Assembly (NCBI GenBank): GCA_017961965.1
Contig: JAGCWG010000511.1
Location: 1-7,112, forward strand
Source: Bacteroidaceae bacterium
Lineage (GTDB): Bacteria > Bacteroidota > Bacteroidia > Bacteroidales > Bacteroidaceae
Direction: 5' to 3'
Length of the DNA: 7,112 nucleotides
Made by a program: the position numbers and the translations under genes
The notes under the pieces: generated by a model
The model's input: only the letters and a program-made list of their open reading frames with translations
Told to the model about the DNA's origin: nothing
The model's database searches: none
Shown: positions 6,336 through 7,112 of the stretch, piece after piece
Layout of the letters: each line of letters starts with the position of its first letter
How positions within the stretch are numbered: the first letter of the stretch is position 1

Positions 6336-6950
6336 ATGATAATCAAGGTTTGTGGAATGCGAGAGGCAGAGAACATCAAGGATGTTGACAATATTGATGC
6401 TGTAAACTGGATGGGGTTCATCTTCTTTCCAAAAAGCAAGCGTCATGTCGATTCTCTGCCATCATATATGCCAAGAAACTCAAAGCGTGTAGGCGTCTTT
6501 GTCAATGCCGAGAAAGATGACATACTCACAAAATGTCATGAATATGGCTTTGACATCATACAGCTACATGGCAACGAGGATGCAGATTATTGCCAGTCAC
6601 TCAGACATTTACTCGACAAGAGCATCAAGATAATCAAGATGATTCAAGTATCTGACAATACCGACATAAGGAGTGTCAGCATGTATGAGGATGTAGTGGA
6701 TTATTTTCTCTTTGAGACAAAATGTCAGTCATACGGAGGTAGTGGCACGCAATTTGATTGGAATATATTGGAGCAGTATGAAGGTTCAAGACCTTTCCTC
6801 ATTACGGGTGGCATAACGCCCGATGATGCAGAAAAAGTAAAGGCTTTCCATCATCCCATGTTTGCAGGCATAGACCTCAACTCCAAGTTCGAGACTTCGC
6901 CAGCATTCAAGAACGTAGAAGCAATCAAAGCATTCGTCGCAAACTTTTAG
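6336..6950 (+). CDS. trpF: Phosphoribosylanthranilate isomerase
   Basis: TrpF carries out the Amadori rearrangement of phosphoribosylanthranilate to CdRP, between the TrpD and TrpC steps. The protein is a single (beta/alpha)8 barrel of 204 residues. It shows KVCGM (4-8) with catalytic C6, MGFIFFPKSKRHV (26-38), KRVGVFVN (50-57), IIQLHGNED (74-82), the YGGSGTQFDW block (133-142), ITGGI (156-160) and GIDLNSKFE (178-186) at the phosphate site. The last replaces the common DVSSGVE, a variant I associate with Bacteroidota. The residue aligned with the general-acid Asp126 of Thermotoga TrpF is Glu127 (FETK instead of the usual FDTK), read from a GAG codon. The rest of the site is intact, so it may still be active. 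It is coupled to trpC (3-nt gap), and no terminator is seen right after it. Confidence 0.95.
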   Translation: MIIKVCGMREAENIKDVDNIDAVNWMGFIFFPKSKRHVDSLPSYMPRNSKRVGVFVNAEKDDILTKCHEYGFDIIQLHGNEDADYCQSLRHLLDKSIKIIKMIQVSDNTDIRSVSMYEDVVDYFLFETKCQSYGGSGTQFDWNILEQYEGSRPFLITGGITPDDAEKVKAFHHPMFAGIDLNSKFETSPAFKNVEAIKAFVANF

Positions 6951-7112
6951 AAAGTGACTACAGAGGCAAGCAAATATCTGACATTATGTCAAAGTCTTTC
7001 GGACAAACATTTTCTTTTTGTCACTCAAGGTGTCAAGAAAAAATTAGGAAGGGTTAGCGAACCATTAGCGAAGGATTAGCGAAGGTTCAGCGAGTAACAT
7101 AATGGAAGCATA
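6951..7112. other. Non-coding region after trpF, possibly leading to trpA
   Basis: No convincing gene lies here. Small inverted repeats are present: TGACA 6979-6983 with TGTCA 6987-6991, and GACAAA 7002-7007 with TTTGTC 7017-7022. Neither is followed by a T run, so the operon probably continues. TGTCA recurs at 6987, 7019 and 7031. An ATG at 7102 (ATGGAAGCA) after the 11-bp repeats could start the next gene, and trpA is expected from the Bacteroidota order. Only three full codons are visible, so this cannot be confirmed. Confidence 0.4.
7054..7097 (+). repeat. 11-bp tandem repeat downstream of trpF
   Basis: Four consecutive 11-bp units are seen: TTAGCGAACCA, TTAGCGAAGGA, TTAGCGAAGGT and a diverged TCAGCGAGTAA. 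All share the core AGCGA. The unit is not a multiple of three and contains TAG in one frame, so it is not coding. The period is close to one turn of DNA, which could suit protein binding, but replication slippage explains it equally well. Confidence 0.75.

Noticed and set aside
1148..6950. Possible undescribed defence, mobile or CRISPR system in the main gene block
   Set aside because: All six large genes are recognisable tryptophan-pathway enzymes with intact pathway order. No transposase, integrase, spaced direct-repeat array or unknown gene cassette is visible.
6986..7057. 23-codon ORF downstream of trpF (begins MSKSFGQTF)
   Set aside because: It is short, has no recognisable motif or initiation context and ends inside the 11-bp repeats. 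It is most likely chance.

Overview
The window carries most of a tryptophan biosynthesis operon from a member of the phylum Bacteroidota, most likely a Prevotella-like (Prevotellaceae) species. The evidence for the lineage is the gene order trpB-trpE-trpG-trpD-trpC-trpF, the lack of Shine-Dalgarno sites in front of the genes, a Bacteroidota-type promoter (TTG, 20-nt spacer, TTACTTTG) and a first gene that encodes a secreted protein with a type IX secretion-like C-terminal tail. The genus is an inference; the phylum is fairly secure.

Layout. Positions 29-811 hold a secreted protein of unknown function, ended by a strong hairpin terminator (847-891). Directly after it come a promoter (about 893-924) and a roughly 210-nt leader region. 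The leader has the parts of a tryptophan attenuator: a short ORF starting at 933 with a Trp-Arg-Trp motif (codons 957-965), a hairpin that begins at those codons, a 9-nt perfect complement that can form an antiterminator (987-995 with 1071-1079), and an intrinsic terminator (1056-1096) just upstream of trpB. The structural genes follow on the plus strand: trpB (1148-2347), trpE (2374-3768), trpG (3801-4364), trpD (4520-5515), trpC (5529-6332) and trpF (6336-6950). The window ends 162 nt after trpF in a non-coding stretch with an 11-bp tandem repeat. trpA is expected next but is not visible.

How the genes work together. TrpE and TrpG form anthranilate synthase (chorismate plus glutamine to anthranilate). 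TrpD adds the phosphoribosyl group, TrpF isomerises the product, TrpC closes the indole ring to indole-3-glycerol phosphate, and TrpB, with TrpA from outside the window, makes tryptophan. Short gaps (3-32 nt), except the 155-nt repeat-rich gap between trpG and trpD, suggest one transcript controlled by the leader. TrpE also keeps a motif resembling the tryptophan feedback site.

The most interesting element is the attenuator. It has an almost absent 5' UTR before the leader peptide and a leader ORF that runs through the whole switch. Smaller points are a catalytic Asp-to-Glu change in TrpF, unusual anthranilate-pocket residues in TrpD, and two sets of short tandem repeats in gaps within or after the operon. 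The enzymes themselves are ordinary tryptophan-pathway proteins.
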